Positions 28,559 to 38,051 of a stretch of 64,000 nucleotides of DNA are shown one piece after another. A program made the position numbers and the translations under genes. The notes beneath the pieces are model-generated. The model was not told the origin of the DNA and searched no databases. It saw nothing but the letters and a program-made list of their open reading frames with translations. This stretch comes from Prauserella cavernicola (GTDB lineage Bacteria; Actinomycetota; Actinomycetes; Mycobacteriales; Pseudonocardiaceae): NCBI RefSeq assembly GCF_016595675.1, contig NZ_JAENJH010000002.1, positions 186,001 to 250,000 of the forward strand. The letters run 5' to 3'. The stretch's first letter is position 1; each line of letters starts with the position of its first letter.

Positions 28559-29530
28559 CTAGGCGTACGAGTGAAGACCCACCGTCACGAGGTTCACGAA
28601 GAACAGGTTGAACACCGTGGCCGCGAAGCCGATCACGTTGATCACCGCGGCCCGGTTGCCCCGCCAGCCCGCCGTCGCACGCGAGTGCAGATAGGCGGCG
28701 TAGATCACCCAGGCGATGAACGCGACGGTCTCCTTGGGGTCCCAGCCCCAGAACCGGCCCCACGCCGCCTCGGCCCACACCGCGCCGCACAGCACACCGA
28801 AGGTGAAGACCGGGAACGCGAAGACCGTGGTGCGGTAGGCGATCCGGTCCAGCACCTCGAGCCCCGGCAGCTTGGGACCGAAGCGCGCGAACTTGGCCGG
28901 GTTCGTCTCGTTGCGTGCCTTCACCAGGTAAAGGAGGCTCGCGACGCCGGGGATCAGGAAGATGCCGGAGCCGACCGCGGCGGCGGAGACGTGGATGACG
29001 AGCCAGTACGACTGGAGCGCCGGCTGCAGCGGCGCGGCGATCGCGTAGAGCCAGGTGCCGCCGATGAACATCAGCATCACGACCGGCAGCAGCACGAACG
29101 CCGACAGGTGCCGGACCGGCGACTTGCGCAGCACCACGAGCCAGGTCACGACCGTCACGAAGCAGATGATCGCGATGTACTCGTACATGTTGCCCCAGGG
29201 CACGCGATCGGTCGCGAGCCCGCGGAGTACGAGCGAGAGCAGGTGCAGCAGCGCTCCGAGCACGGTGAGGGCCACGCCCATGTTGCCCATGCGGTCGGCG
29301 CGCGTGCGCTCGGGACGAGCGGGCGGCGCACCCGCGGGCGGCGTGGTCTCGGTGGTCGCCGGGGCGCCCGCGCCGACCAGCTCACGCGAGCGCGTGCGCG
29401 CGGCGGCCTGCTTGCCCTTGCGACCGAAGGACTGCTCGACCAGGAAGAACACCATCGCGAGGACGTACACCGCCACCGCTGTGGTGTAGGACCAGTCGCT
29501 GTACTGCGACAACGTCTCGTTCACCGGCAT
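28559..29530 (-). CDS. ccsB: Cytochrome c maturation protein CcsB/CcsA (heme handling)
   Basis: 323-residue membrane protein of System II cytochrome c biogenesis; with ResB it exports heme and ligates it to apocytochrome c outside the membrane. About eight helices; the tryptophan-rich periplasmic motif WGRFWGWDPKETVAF is visible near 255-270, with flanking His residues that coordinate heme. Its start overlaps the resB stop as TGATG. Naming of ccsA and ccsB is interchanged between phyla. Confidence 0.92.
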   Translation of the reverse strand: MPVNETLSQYSDWSYTTAVAVYVLAMVFFLVEQSFGRKGKQAAARTRSRELVGAGAPATTETTPPAGAPPARPERTRADRMGNMGVALTVLGALLHLLSLVLRGLATDRVPWGNMYEYIAIICFVTVVTWLVVLRKSPVRHLSAFVLLPVVMLMFIGGTWLYAIAAPLQPALQSYWLVIHVSAAAVGSGIFLIPGVASLLYLVKARNETNPAKFARFGPKLPGLEVLDRIAYRTTVFAFPVFTFGVLCGAVWAEAAWGRFWGWDPKETVAFIAWVIYAAYLHSRATAGWRGNRAAVINVIGFAATVFNLFFVNLVTVGLHSYA

Positions 29531-31146
29531 CAGCGTGCCTTTCTGTCACCGGACAGGAGGTCGTCGGCGATCTTGGCGAACTCCTCGCCGTACCCGGCCT
29601 GATCTGTGCGGGCGAGACCGCCCACCTCTACTACAGTAAGTCGTTGGTCGTCGGCGCCCTGTGCGGGGGTCACGCGGACCCACACCCGGCGGCGTTTGAT
29701 GAACAGCGAGCCACCGAGCCCCGCGAACATCGCGACGGCGAAGCCCAGCACCCACACCTGGGTCGGGTCGTGCGAGACCTGCAGCGACACCCACTGGTTG
29801 ACGCCGTCGAAGCGCACGGTCGTGCCGTCGTCGAGCCTCAGCTGCTGGCCGACCTCGAGGTTCTCCCTGGCGACCCGCTCGAGCCTGCCACTGTCCACCA
29901 TCGACTGATCGATCTCGAAGATCGACTGGCCCCGGCCGGAGTCGACGCCGAGGTCGCCGCGCATCACGTCGACCGCGACGGCGGGATCGGTGAGCTGCGG
30001 GCCCGCCGACGTCAGGACCTTGCCCTGCAACATCGCCGTCGGCGCGAACAGCCCGGTGACGGCCAGCTGGTTCTCCCTGCGCTCCACCGGATCGGTGATG
30101 CCGGGCGTCTCGAACTTCGTGGCGCCCTCGGACAGCCCGGTGGTGTTGTCGACCGGCCGCCACTGGATCGAGTGCGTCCTGGTGGAGCCGTCGGGGAAGG
30201 TGACCGTGAACTCGGGGGCGAAGCCGTGGTCGAGCAGGTAGACCCGGTCGCCGTCGGTGCGCAGCGGCTCGTTGACCTCGAGGTGGTAGGGCCGCCACGT
30301 GTTGTCGGCGAGGTCGTCGCCGGACTGGTACTCGAGGTTCGACTCGTAGGCGATCGGCTGGCCGCTGTCGGCGTAGGTCGCCTTGAAGTCGTTGACGCGG
30401 AAGCAGAACGGCGTCAGCTGCGTGCCATCGACGCGCAGGCCCGGGTTGAACGAGTCGTAGGCGTAGATGCCGGAGTTGCAGAACTCGGAGGCGTCGGAGC
30501 CGTCGGCGAAGACGATCACCTGGCCCTCGTAGGAGTACATCGCGCCCAGCGCGAACGTGATGATCACGCCGAGCATGCCGAAGTGGAAGAACAGGTTGCC
30601 GGTCTCGCGCAGGTAGCCGCGCTCGGCGCTGATGCTGCGCGCGCCGTTCTTCTCCTCGCGCTCGACCTTGCGCCAGCCGCGCAGTCGCTTGGTGGCCGCC
30701 GCCAGCACCTCGTCGGGGTCGGCGTCGAGCTCGGCCCGCGTGTGGTGCGGCATCCGCGAGAGGTTGCGCGGCGTCAGCACGGGCTTGGCGCGCATGGAGC
30801 GGATGTAGTCGACGCTGCGCGGGGCGAGGCAGCCGACCAGCGAGACCATCAGCAGCAGGTAGATCGCCGAGAACCAGACGCTGGCGTAGACGTCGAAGAA
30901 CTGCAGCCGGTCGAGCAGCTGCCCCCACCAGCCGTGCTGGGTGATGTACTCGCGCACCTTCGGCTCGTTGAGGTCGCGCTGCGGCAGCAGTGCGCCGGGC
31001 AACGCGGCCAGCGCGAGCAGGAACAGCAGCACCAGCGCCGTGCGCATGGACGTCAGCCCGCGCCAGGTGTTGCGCAGGAAGGCCAGGACCTTGCGGATGC
31101 GGGTCGGGCGGTACTGCTCGCGTTCTGGCGTGAGGGTGTCGGTCAC
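29530..31146 (-). CDS. resB: Cytochrome c biogenesis protein ResB
   Basis: 538-residue partner of CcsB in System II. Three N-terminal helices (around 35-55 with LVLLFLLALAALPGALLPQR, 85-110, and 185-205), a large extracytoplasmic domain of about 280 residues, and a last helix near 480 (VWVLGFAVAMFAGLGGSLFI). The GTG at 31146 overlaps the ccdA stop as GTGA and gives the expected N-terminus. No truncation seen. Confidence 0.9.
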   Translation of the reverse strand: MTDTLTPEREQYRPTRIRKVLAFLRNTWRGLTSMRTALVLLFLLALAALPGALLPQRDLNEPKVREYITQHGWWGQLLDRLQFFDVYASVWFSAIYLLLMVSLVGCLAPRSVDYIRSMRAKPVLTPRNLSRMPHHTRAELDADPDEVLAAATKRLRGWRKVEREEKNGARSISAERGYLRETGNLFFHFGMLGVIITFALGAMYSYEGQVIVFADGSDASEFCNSGIYAYDSFNPGLRVDGTQLTPFCFRVNDFKATYADSGQPIAYESNLEYQSGDDLADNTWRPYHLEVNEPLRTDGDRVYLLDHGFAPEFTVTFPDGSTRTHSIQWRPVDNTTGLSEGATKFETPGITDPVERRENQLAVTGLFAPTAMLQGKVLTSAGPQLTDPAVAVDVMRGDLGVDSGRGQSIFEIDQSMVDSGRLERVARENLEVGQQLRLDDGTTVRFDGVNQWVSLQVSHDPTQVWVLGFAVAMFAGLGGSLFIKRRRVWVRVTPAQGADDQRLTVVEVGGLARTDQAGYGEEFAKIADDLLSGDRKAR

Positions 31147-31913
31147 AGCGGGAGCCTCGTGTCGGTGATGAACGCGTCGCGCATCCAGGCGACCAGCTCG
31201 GCCCACAGCCCCGTGACCAGCAGCACGCCGACCACGAGCAACAGCCCGCCGCCGACGAGCTGCACGATCCTGCCGTTGCGGCGCAGCCAGTCGGTGGCGC
31301 CGACAGCCCACCTGGCGCCAGCGGCGATCAGCAGGAACGGCAGGCCGAGGCCGAGGCAGTAGACGAGCACGAGCACGAAGCCGCGCGCTCCGGTGCCGCC
31401 GCTGGCCGCCGCGATGGACAGCACGCCGGACAGTGTCGGGCCGATGCACGGCGTCCAGCCGAGCCCGAACACGGCACCGAGCACGGGCGCACCCCACAGC
31501 CCGGCCTTGGGCACGTGGTGCGAACGGAGATCACGCTGCAGTCCGGGGACGAGGCCGAGGAAGACCAGCGCCATCGCGATGGTCACCACGCCGCCGACGC
31601 GTTGCAGCGTCTCCTGGTTGACCCACAGAGCGTCGGCCAGCCAGACCAGACTGCCGACTCCCGCGGTGAAGACGACGGTGAACCCGAGCACGAACAGCCC
31701 CGCGGCCCCGACGACGGCGCGGCGGCCCTTCTTGCGCTCCTCACCCGGCTTGACGGCGGGAGCGTCGGACCCGACGAGCGCGGCGAGGTAGGCGAGGTAA
31801 CCGGGAACGAGCGGCACGACGCACGGAGAGGCGAAGGAAATGGTCCCGGCGAGCAGCGCCACGCCCGCCGCGAGCAGCAGCGGACCGGACATCGCCAGCT
31901 GCGTCGGATCCAC
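31143..31913 (-). CDS. ccdA: Thiol-disulfide transporter CcdA
   Basis: 256-residue, six-helix protein that carries reducing equivalents across the membrane to keep apocytochrome c thiols reduced. The two redox cysteines lie in SFASPCVVPLVPGYL (Cys31) and GWTPCIGPTLSG. A -10 motif TACTCT ends exactly where a leaderless transcript would start at the GTG (31913), supporting this start over the internal ATG seven codons later. It is followed without gap by resB and ccsB. Confidence 0.92.
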   Translation of the reverse strand: MDPTQLAMSGPLLLAAGVALLAGTISFASPCVVPLVPGYLAYLAALVGSDAPAVKPGEERKKGRRAVVGAAGLFVLGFTVVFTAGVGSLVWLADALWVNQETLQRVGGVVTIAMALVFLGLVPGLQRDLRSHHVPKAGLWGAPVLGAVFGLGWTPCIGPTLSGVLSIAAASGGTGARGFVLVLVYCLGLGLPFLLIAAGARWAVGATDWLRRNGRIVQLVGGGLLLVVGVLLVTGLWAELVAWMRDAFITDTRLPL

Positions 31914-31919
31914 GAAGCA

Positions 31920-31925
31920 AGAGTA
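31920..31925 (-). promoter_or_regulatory. Candidate leaderless promoter of ccdA
   Basis: Minus strand -10 TACTCT with six bases to the GTG start of ccdA, so the first base of the codon would be +1. A possible -35 TCGACT lies 19 bases upstream. No ribosome site is present in front of this GTG. Confidence 0.45.
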
Positions 31926-32011
31926 AGGAATGGGTTTCGTGTGAAGTCGAAGGGCCTACCCGCGACCTCGCGCTCCCCTGCTGTTCACCATCGGTGGCTA
32001 CGTTGCCGATC

Positions 32012-33040
32012 ATGGAATCTCCGTCGGTCACCCGTCGCTCTCTACTGCTCGGCGCGCTCGGAGGCGCCGGACTCGCCACTGTCGGCGGCACCGCGTCGGC
32101 GTCGTCCTGGTTTCGCCCCCGGATCCTCGTGGCGACGAACGAGCCGTGGGGCACGTATCACATCGAGCCCTTGCTCACGGAAGCCGCGCGCCACGGGGTC
32201 CGGCTGACCCAGCTGGTGCCGGACCTCTCCGGAATCGAGCCCGGTGAGCCGGTGCCCGTGGCGACGCCGGAGACCGTGGGCCGCGCCGACCTGCTGGTGG
32301 TGACCGGAGCCGGCGACTGGCCCGTCGAGTGCGCGGAGCGCTTCCGGAGGCTGCCGCTCGCCGTGAGTTCGCTGGCCTACCTCGGGCCCGACGAGGCCGC
32401 GCTGGCACACCGGTTGCGCAGGCGGCTCGGCCTGTTCACGTGGCTCACCTCGTCGTCGCGTTCGGAGGGACGCGCGTTCGCGGGCTACCTCGGCACGCGG
32501 CGGCCGATCCACGTCGTCGGCTCGCCGCAGACCGACGACCTGCCCGAGCGGGCGCCGGAACCGGACGTGGTGCTGGTGGCGACGAGCGTCACGCGGCCCG
32601 ACGACACGGGTGGCGCCGCTCCGGGCACCGAGGTGCTGCTCACCGCGGCCGAGGAGCTCGACAGGGCGGGAAAGCACGTCGTCGTCGGACTCCACCCGCG
32701 CGAGGACCGTTCGCTGTGGGAGCGCTACGAGATCAGCGACGTGCCGACGGTGCGCGCCTCGGCTCGCGCGCAGGCGTGCATCGGCATCCCTGGCACGGTC
32801 TTTCCCCAGATCGCGGCCGTCGGTACCCCGCTCGTCGGCGTGACCGACCCCGCGCTGCGGGTGCCGGACTACCTGCTCGACGTGTGCTCGTCGACCATCG
32901 ACGACGCGTCGCTGGCGACCAAGGCCGTCAGCGAAGCACGCCTTCCCGACCGGCGGACCCTGACCGACGCCGTGGGGCCGGTCGGTGGCTCAGCGGCCCG
33001 GTTGCTCGGCGTCTGGCGCCTGGCCGCCCTCGGCCGCTAG
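32012..33040 (+). CDS. Tat-exported GT-B-like protein of unknown function
   Basis: 342 residues. N-terminus has a twin-arginine signal SVTRRSLLLGALGGAGL with an Ala-rich cleavage region near 30. The mature part reads as two Rossmann-like halves: RILVATNEPWGTYHIEPLL, then VVLVATSVTRPD, VVVGLHPREDRSLWERYE and CIGIPGTVFPQIAAVGTPLV, reminiscent of CDP-glycerol or polysaccharide transferases. A GT-B fold outside the cytoplasm would lack nucleotide sugars, so a non-transferase role is possible. It lies on the plus strand between tlpA-like and ccdA genes that are otherwise adjacent in relatives. Its 3' end overlaps the tlpA-like gene by 51 bases. Confidence 0.6.
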   Translation: MESPSVTRRSLLLGALGGAGLATVGGTASASSWFRPRILVATNEPWGTYHIEPLLTEAARHGVRLTQLVPDLSGIEPGEPVPVATPETVGRADLLVVTGAGDWPVECAERFRRLPLAVSSLAYLGPDEAALAHRLRRRLGLFTWLTSSSRSEGRAFAGYLGTRRPIHVVGSPQTDDLPERAPEPDVVLVATSVTRPDDTGGAAPGTEVLLTAAEELDRAGKHVVVGLHPREDRSLWERYEISDVPTVRASARAQACIGIPGTVFPQIAAVGTPLVGVTDPALRVPDYLLDVCSSTIDDASLATKAVSEARLPDRRTLTDAVGPVGGSAARLLGVWRLAALGR

Positions 33041-33598
33041 CCGGTTCACCACCGGCTTAAGGTCGGTGGCCAGCAGCTCGCGCAGGAACACCGCGGCCAC
33101 GCGCTGCTCCTTGTCCACCACGATCGTCGAGGGCACGACGTTGCGCGGGTAGCCGGAGAACTGCAGCAGCGTGCGGCCGGCCGGGTCGTAGATCGACGGG
33201 TACGTGAGCTGGCGGTTGCGCATGAAGTCCTGCGGCGCGCTGCGGTCGGGGTCCCGGACGTCGATGCCGATCACCTGCACCTTGTCGCCGAGGTCGTCCT
33301 GCACCTTCTGCAGCTCGGGAGCCTCGGTACGGCACGGTCCGCACCACTGGCCCCAGACGTTGAGCACGACGACCTTGCCGCGGTGGTCGCGCACCGAGAT
33401 GTCCTTGTTCTCGTCGAACAGGTCCTCACCGGACACCTCGGGCACCTCCTGGCGGTCGTTGCCCTCGTAGAAGATGTCGGTCTTGCCGCCGGGAGAGACG
33501 AACTGGAAGTTCGCGCCCCGCGACACCGCGTCGTCGCCGGTGGTGCAGCCGGCGAGCACGAACGCCGCGGCGAGCAGGAGTGCCAGTGCCTTCTTCAT
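32990..33598 (-). CDS. TlpA/ResA-like thioredoxin lipoprotein
   Basis: 202 residues. Lipoprotein signal [18 protein letters not shown] with lipidated Cys18, then a thioredoxin fold with active site WCGPC at 85-89 and the cis-Pro loop near NVVPSTIVVD. Predicted to reduce apocytochrome c disulfides outside the membrane, taking electrons from CcdA. Its start overlaps the phosphatase stop as ATGA. The tail overlaps the opposite-strand Tat gene. Confidence 0.9.
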   Translation of the reverse strand: MKKALALLLAAAFVLAGCTTGDDAVSRGANFQFVSPGGKTDIFYEGNDRQEVPEVSGEDLFDENKDISVRDHRGKVVVLNVWGQWCGPCRTEAPELQKVQDDLGDKVQVIGIDVRDPDRSAPQDFMRNRQLTYPSIYDPAGRTLLQFSGYPRNVVPSTIVVDKEQRVAAVFLRELLATDLKPVVNRLAAEGGQAPDAEQPGR

Positions 33599-34227
33599 GC
33601 GCCGGTCACCGTGGGGTCCGTCGCACCTGCCGGCTCGCTGTAGACGATGTCGACCAGCTCCTCGCCCTCGAACACGAGCGTGGTCAACGAGGCCAGCGAG
33701 CACTGCCTGCGGCGCGGGTCGTGCCACAGCCGCCTGCCCTCGAGGAAACGGCGCAGCGTCCAGATCGGCAGCTGGTGCGACACGCACAGCGCCTCGTGGC
33801 CCTCGGCCGCGGCGCGCGCCCTGTGCACGGCGCCGAGCATCCGGTGGGCGATGTCCACGTAGGGCTCGCCCCACGACGGCTCGAACGGGTTGCGGAGCTT
33901 GGGCCAGTGCCGGGGCTGACGCAGTGCGCCGTCGCCGACGGCCACGCGCAGGCCCTCGAACTGGTTGCCCGCCTCGATCAGCCGGTCGTCCTTGGCGATG
34001 TCGAGGCGGTGGGCGGCCGCGATCGGTCCCGCGGTCTCCTGCGCCCGTTCGAGCGGCGAGGCGACCACGTGCACGAGCCCGTGTCCCGCGAGCGCCTCGG
34101 CGACGGTGAGCGCCTGCTGCCTGCCCCGCTCGGAGAGCGCGAACCCGGACATGCGGCCGTAGAGCACGCCGCCGGGGTTGTGGACCTCGCCGTGGCGCAG
34201 CAGGTGGACCAGCGTCGTGTCGCTCAT
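33595..34227 (-). CDS. Histidine phosphatase family protein
   Basis: 210 residues of the phosphoglycerate-mutase-like superfamily. Catalytic [10 protein letters not shown] near 7-16 and the second histidine in [11 protein letters not shown]; the general acid/base Glu lies in [12 protein letters not shown]. It is too short and lacks the insert of a cofactor-dependent glycolytic mutase; a true gpm1 is at 63200. Substrate unknown. It shares ATGA overlaps with hemL and the tlpA-like gene, an order also found in mycobacteria (Rv0524-Rv0526). Confidence 0.85.
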   Translation of the reverse strand: MSDTTLVHLLRHGEVHNPGGVLYGRMSGFALSERGRQQALTVAEALAGHGLVHVVASPLERAQETAGPIAAAHRLDIAKDDRLIEAGNQFEGLRVAVGDGALRQPRHWPKLRNPFEPSWGEPYVDIAHRMLGAVHRARAAAEGHEALCVSHQLPIWTLRRFLEGRRLWHDPRRRQCSLASLTTLVFEGEELVDIVYSEPAGATDPTVTGA

Positions 34228-35525
34228 GGCCGCTCCGCCGCGGCCGCCGCGCGCGCCGCGGGGGCGAGGGCGGCCTCGATCACCTCGAACGCGGCGTCGT
34301 CGAGGGCCGCGTTGACGAACCACGCCTCGAAGGCGCTCGGCGGCGCGTAGACACCGGCGTCGAGCAGCGCGTGGAAGAACGGCGCGAACCGCCAGGTCTC
34401 CGCGGCCGCGGCGCCCGCGTAGTCGTGCACCGGCGAGTCGGTGAAGAACACGCTCACCAGGTTGCCCGCGTAGGCCACGGTGTGCGGGACGCCCTCGGCG
34501 CTCAGCGCCTGGCCGAACAGCGTGCCGAGGCGGCGTGCGTTGGCGTCGAGAGCCCGGTAGACGTCCTCGTCGGCGGCCCGCAGCGTGGCGAGCCCCGCGG
34601 CGACGGCGACGGGATTGCCCGACAGCGTGCCCGCCTGGTAGACGGGACCGCTCGGCGCGAGCCTGGCCATCACGTCGGCGCGCCCGCCGAACGCGGCGGC
34701 GGGCAGCCCGCCGGACATGACCTTGCCGAAGGTGTAGAGGTCGCCCGCGACGCCGTCGAGGCCGTACCAGCCCGCGGCCGAGACGCGGAAGCCCGTCATC
34801 ACCTCGTCCATGATCAGCAGCGCACCGTTGGCGTGGGCGATCTCGCGCAGCTCGGCGTTGAAGCCCTCGTGCGGGGCGACCGCGCCCATGTTGCCCGCGG
34901 CTGCCTCGGTGATCACCGCGGCGACCGAGTCCGGGTTGTCGGCGAAGGCCTTCCGGACGGCGTCGAGGTCGTTGTAGGGCACCACGACGGTGTCGGCCGC
35001 CTGGGCGCCCGTGACGCCTGGCGAGGTCGGCAGGCCCAGCGTGGCGACGCCGGAGCCGGCCTGGGCCAGCAGCGCGTCGACGTGACCGTGGTAGCAGCCC
35101 GCGAACTTGATGATCTTGCTGCGGCCGGTGAATCCCCTGGCGAGGCGGATTGCGCTCATCGTCGCCTCGGTGCCGGAGTTGACCAGGCGCACCTGCTCGA
35201 CGGGCCCGACCCTGCGGATGATCTCCTCGGCGAGCTCGACCTCACCGATGGTGGGCGTGCCGAACGACAGCCCGGAGGAGGCCGCCTCGCGCGCGGCGCC
35301 GACGACGGCGGGGTGCGCGTGACCCAGGATCATCGGCCCCCACGACGACACCAGGTCGACATAGCGGTTGCCGTCGGCGTCCCACAGGTGCGGGCCCTCG
35401 CCGCGCACCATGAAGCGGGGGGTTCCACCGACCGAGGCGAAAGCGCGCACCGGCGAGTTGACGCCGCCGGGCGTGGCCGAGGCGGCGCGGGCGAACCATG
35501 ACTTGGACTGCTCGACTCCTGTCAC
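34224..35525 (-). CDS. hemL: Glutamate-1-semialdehyde 2,1-aminomutase
   Basis: PLP enzyme making 5-aminolevulinate from glutamate semialdehyde, the step after HemA. 433 residues; PLP lysine is Lys268 in [11 protein letters not shown], with [13 protein letters not shown] and [10 protein letters not shown] motifs. Start GTG at 35525. The gene lies about 7 kb from hemA on the same strand, with membrane-protein genes, hemB, lacI and an M20 gene in between. Confidence 0.95.
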   Translation of the reverse strand: MTGVEQSKSWFARAASATPGGVNSPVRAFASVGGTPRFMVRGEGPHLWDADGNRYVDLVSSWGPMILGHAHPAVVGAAREAASSGLSFGTPTIGEVELAEEIIRRVGPVEQVRLVNSGTEATMSAIRLARGFTGRSKIIKFAGCYHGHVDALLAQAGSGVATLGLPTSPGVTGAQAADTVVVPYNDLDAVRKAFADNPDSVAAVITEAAAGNMGAVAPHEGFNAELREIAHANGALLIMDEVMTGFRVSAAGWYGLDGVAGDLYTFGKVMSGGLPAAAFGGRADVMARLAPSGPVYQAGTLSGNPVAVAAGLATLRAADEDVYRALDANARRLGTLFGQALSAEGVPHTVAYAGNLVSVFFTDSPVHDYAGAAAAETWRFAPFFHALLDAGVYAPPSAFEAWFVNAALDDAAFEVIEAALAPAARAAAAAERP

Positions 35526-35549
35526 GCCTGCCAGTCTGGCAAAGGCGCG

Positions 35550-35906
35550 TCAGGCTTCGGTGACCTGGTCAGTGTGGTCCGCGTCGCGTGACTTGCGATA
35601 CCTGCGCCTGCCCGTACGGAACCCCAGCAGCGTCTGCCGGATCGCGTCGACGACCAGGATCCCGGCGATGCCGCCGAGCGCGATGGCGAGCGCGACCCAG
35701 TTGCCGGAGTAGACGCGCGAGACGAGCTCGGTGCCGTCGTCGAGGCGGACGGTGACGAACGTGAGCGAGGCGTCCCAGACGAGGAACGCGATCCAGACCC
35801 CCGCGGCGGCCACGAGCAGCTCGACCGCCGCGACGACGAGCCGCCACGGCTGGTTGAGCCGTTCGTTCGAGTAACCGGGGACCGCGGGCCAGACGACGTC
35901 GCTCAC
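35550..35906 (-). CDS. Two-helix membrane protein, unknown function
   Basis: 118 residues with helices about 24-46 and 70-90 separated by a polar segment with TFVTVRLDDGTELVSRVYSG, and a basic tail FRTGRRRYRKSRD. GTG start overlaps the upstream gene's stop as GTGA. No family recognised; it belongs to a small membrane-protein cluster between hemB and hemL. Confidence 0.65.
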   Translation of the reverse strand: MSDVVWPAVPGYSNERLNQPWRLVVAAVELLVAAAGVWIAFLVWDASLTFVTVRLDDGTELVSRVYSGNWVALAIALGGIAGILVVDAIRQTLLGFRTGRRRYRKSRDADHTDQVTEA

Positions 35907-36343
35907 GGCGTGCAGTCTTTCATGGCCCCCGACAGTGCGCCGCGAAACTCCTCCTCGTCACCCGCCCAGGCCAGCACCGTGGTGCCGTCCGTGAGCCGGA
36001 GCGGTATCTCCGCGTACTTGCGCGGCACGCTGAGCCCGCCGCCGAGCACGCGCGTGCCCGGCTTCGCGTCCTCGTCGGACAGCGCGGCGATGTCGGCGAT
36101 CGCCAGCTCCTCCCTGCCCTGGACGAGACGCGTCGGCGTGACCCTGACGACGAGGAACCGGCGCCGCGCGTACACCCACAGCGCCGTCAGCCCGAACAGG
36201 CCGACGCCGGTGCCGATCCACATCAGGGTGTGCGGCGGGTCGCCGATGAGCACCTCGGAGAGGTACCCGAGCAGCGCGAACAGCGGGCCCCACACCAGGG
36301 GCAGGCCGTTCGCGCCGCGCTCGGAGTAGAGCTCCGCGCTCAC
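35903..36343 (-). CDS. DUF3093-like two-helix membrane protein
   Basis: 146 residues: start VSAELYSERGANGLPLVWG, two helices (about 14-33 and 40-60), then a PH-like beta domain with VTPTRLVQGREELAIADIAA and IPLRLTDGTTVLAWAGDEEE. The YSER start and domain order resemble DUF3093 proteins. GTG overlaps the upstream stop. Function unknown. Confidence 0.6.
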   Translation of the reverse strand: MSAELYSERGANGLPLVWGPLFALLGYLSEVLIGDPPHTLMWIGTGVGLFGLTALWVYARRRFLVVRVTPTRLVQGREELAIADIAALSDEDAKPGTRVLGGGLSVPRKYAEIPLRLTDGTTVLAWAGDEEEFRGALSGAMKDCTP

Positions 36344-36858
36344 AGCGACTTGGGCACCTTGGGGAAGTAGTCCTGGACGCTGGGCACGTACATCAGCGAC
36401 AGCGCGATGATCGAGAGCAGCGCCGAGACCAGCGTGATGATGTTGGAGAACAACACCACCTGGAAGATCAGCGACACCGCCGCGAGCACGGTGAGGATGG
36501 TGCGCGCCGAGCGCGTGCCCTCCCTGGCCTTGTAGGCGAACAGCGCGAACAGCACGGCGAACGCGACCGCGCCGATGAACAGCGTCCACAGCAGCGAGGT
36601 GGCCCCCGAGCTGAGCTGCTCGTCGGTGATCCGAGGATCGTTGTTCATCTCGATCAGCTGGTCGACGATGTCCTGCTTGGCGGTGAGCGTGAGCCCGAAA
36701 CCGGCGATCAGCACGAGGCCGGACAGCACCCACAGCGCGAAGGACACCTTGACCGGCTTCGGCGGGTCGACGCGTTCGCGCTCCATACCCGAGAGCCGCG
36801 GCGCGGGCGGCAGGCCCTTCTTGCGCCGCTGGTCGTCCGTTTCGTCTGAGTCAGTCAC
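36340..36858 (-). CDS. Four-helix membrane protein downstream of hemB
   Basis: 172 residues: cytoplasmic N-terminus of 40 residues rich in Asp, Arg and Pro, then helices near 41-60, 88-108, 117-136 and 137-157. No catalytic residues recognised. It starts nine bases after hemB, so it is probably cotranscribed. Mycobacteria also have a membrane-protein gene (Rv0513) directly after hemB. Confidence 0.65.
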   Translation of the reverse strand: MTDSDETDDQRRKKGLPPAPRLSGMERERVDPPKPVKVSFALWVLSGLVLIAGFGLTLTAKQDIVDQLIEMNNDPRITDEQLSSGATSLLWTLFIGAVAFAVLFALFAYKAREGTRSARTILTVLAAVSLIFQVVLFSNIITLVSALLSIIALSLMYVPSVQDYFPKVPKSL

Positions 36859-36867
36859 CGCTGCACC

Positions 36868-37863
36868 CTATGCCTTTTCCCGGTCGAGCCAGGTCGCGGC
36901 CTCAGCGGCCCAGTAGGTGAGGATCATGTCGGCCCCCGCGCGGCGGATCGACGTGAGCACCTCGAGCACCGTCCGCTCCCGTTCGAGCCAGCCGTTGGCG
37001 ACGGCGGCCTCGACCATCGCGTACTCGCCGGAGATGTTGTAAGCCGCGACCGGCACCGGCGACAGCTCGGCGGCGGCCTTGATGACATCCAAATAGGACA
37101 GTGCGGGCTTGACCATGATCGCGTCGGCGCCCTCGGCGAGGTCGAGTTCGATCTCGCGCAGCGCCTCGCGGGCGTTGCCCGGGTCCTGCTGGTAGGTCTT
37201 GCGGTCGCCCTTGAGCTGGGAGTCCACCGCCTCGCGGAACGGGCCGTAGAACGCGCTGGCGTACTTGGCCGAGTAGGCGAGGATTCCGGTGTCGGCGTAG
37301 CCGGCGTCGTCGAGCGCGCGGCGGATCACGCCGACCTGGCCGTCCATCATTCCGCTCGGGCCGAGCACGTGGGCGCCGGCTCGGGCCTGCGCGATCGCCA
37401 TCTCGGCGTAGCGCTCCAGCGTCGCGTCGTTGTCCACGGTGTCCTCACCGGCCTCGCCGCGCCGTAGTACACCGCAGTGGCCGTGGTCGGTGAACTCGTC
37501 GAGGCACGTGTCGGCCATCAGCACGGTGTCGTCGCCGAGCTCGGCCCGCAGGTCGCGCAGGGCGACGTTGAGCACGCCATTCTCGTCGGTGGCACCGGAA
37601 CCCACCGCGTCGTGGACCTTCGGTACGCCGAACAGCATCAGCCCGCCGACGCCCGCGCGCACCGCCTCGACGGCGGCCTTGCGCAGCGAGTCGCGGCTGT
37701 GCTGGACGACGCCCGGCATGCTGCTGATGGGTCGCGGCGCGTCGGCGCCCTCCGCGACGAACATGGGCAGGATCAGCTGACGTGGCCGCAGCGTGGTCTC
37801 GCTGACCAGGCGCCGCATGGCCGCCGTACCCCGCAACCTGCGGGGCCGATGCTCGGGAAACAC
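36868..37863 (-). CDS. hemB: Delta-aminolevulinic acid dehydratase (porphobilinogen synthase)
   Basis: Condenses two 5-aminolevulinates. About 331 residues with active-site lysines Lys200 ([14 protein letters not shown]) and Lys252 ([10 protein letters not shown]), and the cysteine-containing metal segment [16 protein letters not shown]. The GTG at 37863 gives the usual [11 protein letters not shown] start; GTGs at 37872 and 37884 are alternatives, the last being closer to the palindrome. A GAGGAG lies 13 bases upstream of the chosen start. Confidence 0.92.
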   Translation of the reverse strand: MFPEHRPRRLRGTAAMRRLVSETTLRPRQLILPMFVAEGADAPRPISSMPGVVQHSRDSLRKAAVEAVRAGVGGLMLFGVPKVHDAVGSGATDENGVLNVALRDLRAELGDDTVLMADTCLDEFTDHGHCGVLRRGEAGEDTVDNDATLERYAEMAIAQARAGAHVLGPSGMMDGQVGVIRRALDDAGYADTGILAYSAKYASAFYGPFREAVDSQLKGDRKTYQQDPGNAREALREIELDLAEGADAIMVKPALSYLDVIKAAAELSPVPVAAYNISGEYAMVEAAVANGWLERERTVLEVLTSIRRAGADMILTYWAAEAATWLDREKA

Positions 37864-37885
37864 GCTGCACACGCTACTCCTCACG

Positions 37886-37946
37886 GAATGCAGTGAAGGG
37901 CACCCTGCCTGCGTTGAATGCAGTAAAGGTGCCCTTCACCGCATTC
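37886..37946. repeat. Palindromic repeat copy 4, degenerate, upstream of hemB
   Basis: Outer arms GAATGCAGTGAAGGGCACC (37886-37904) and its partner 37928-37946 pair with one mismatch. The inner arm CTGCCTGC has drifted from the TTTACTGC of other copies. It lies between divergent hemB and lacI, 23 bases upstream of the chosen hemB start, so it cannot serve only as a terminator. Confidence 0.88.
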
Positions 37947-38051
37947 GGGGCGCGGCCGGGACCGCCGGATTCTTCGTCCACACCGGACATACCCGTGATC
38001 GCGTAGCATTCGGGCACCTTCGCGTGAGCGCGTTGACGAAGACGGAGAGAC

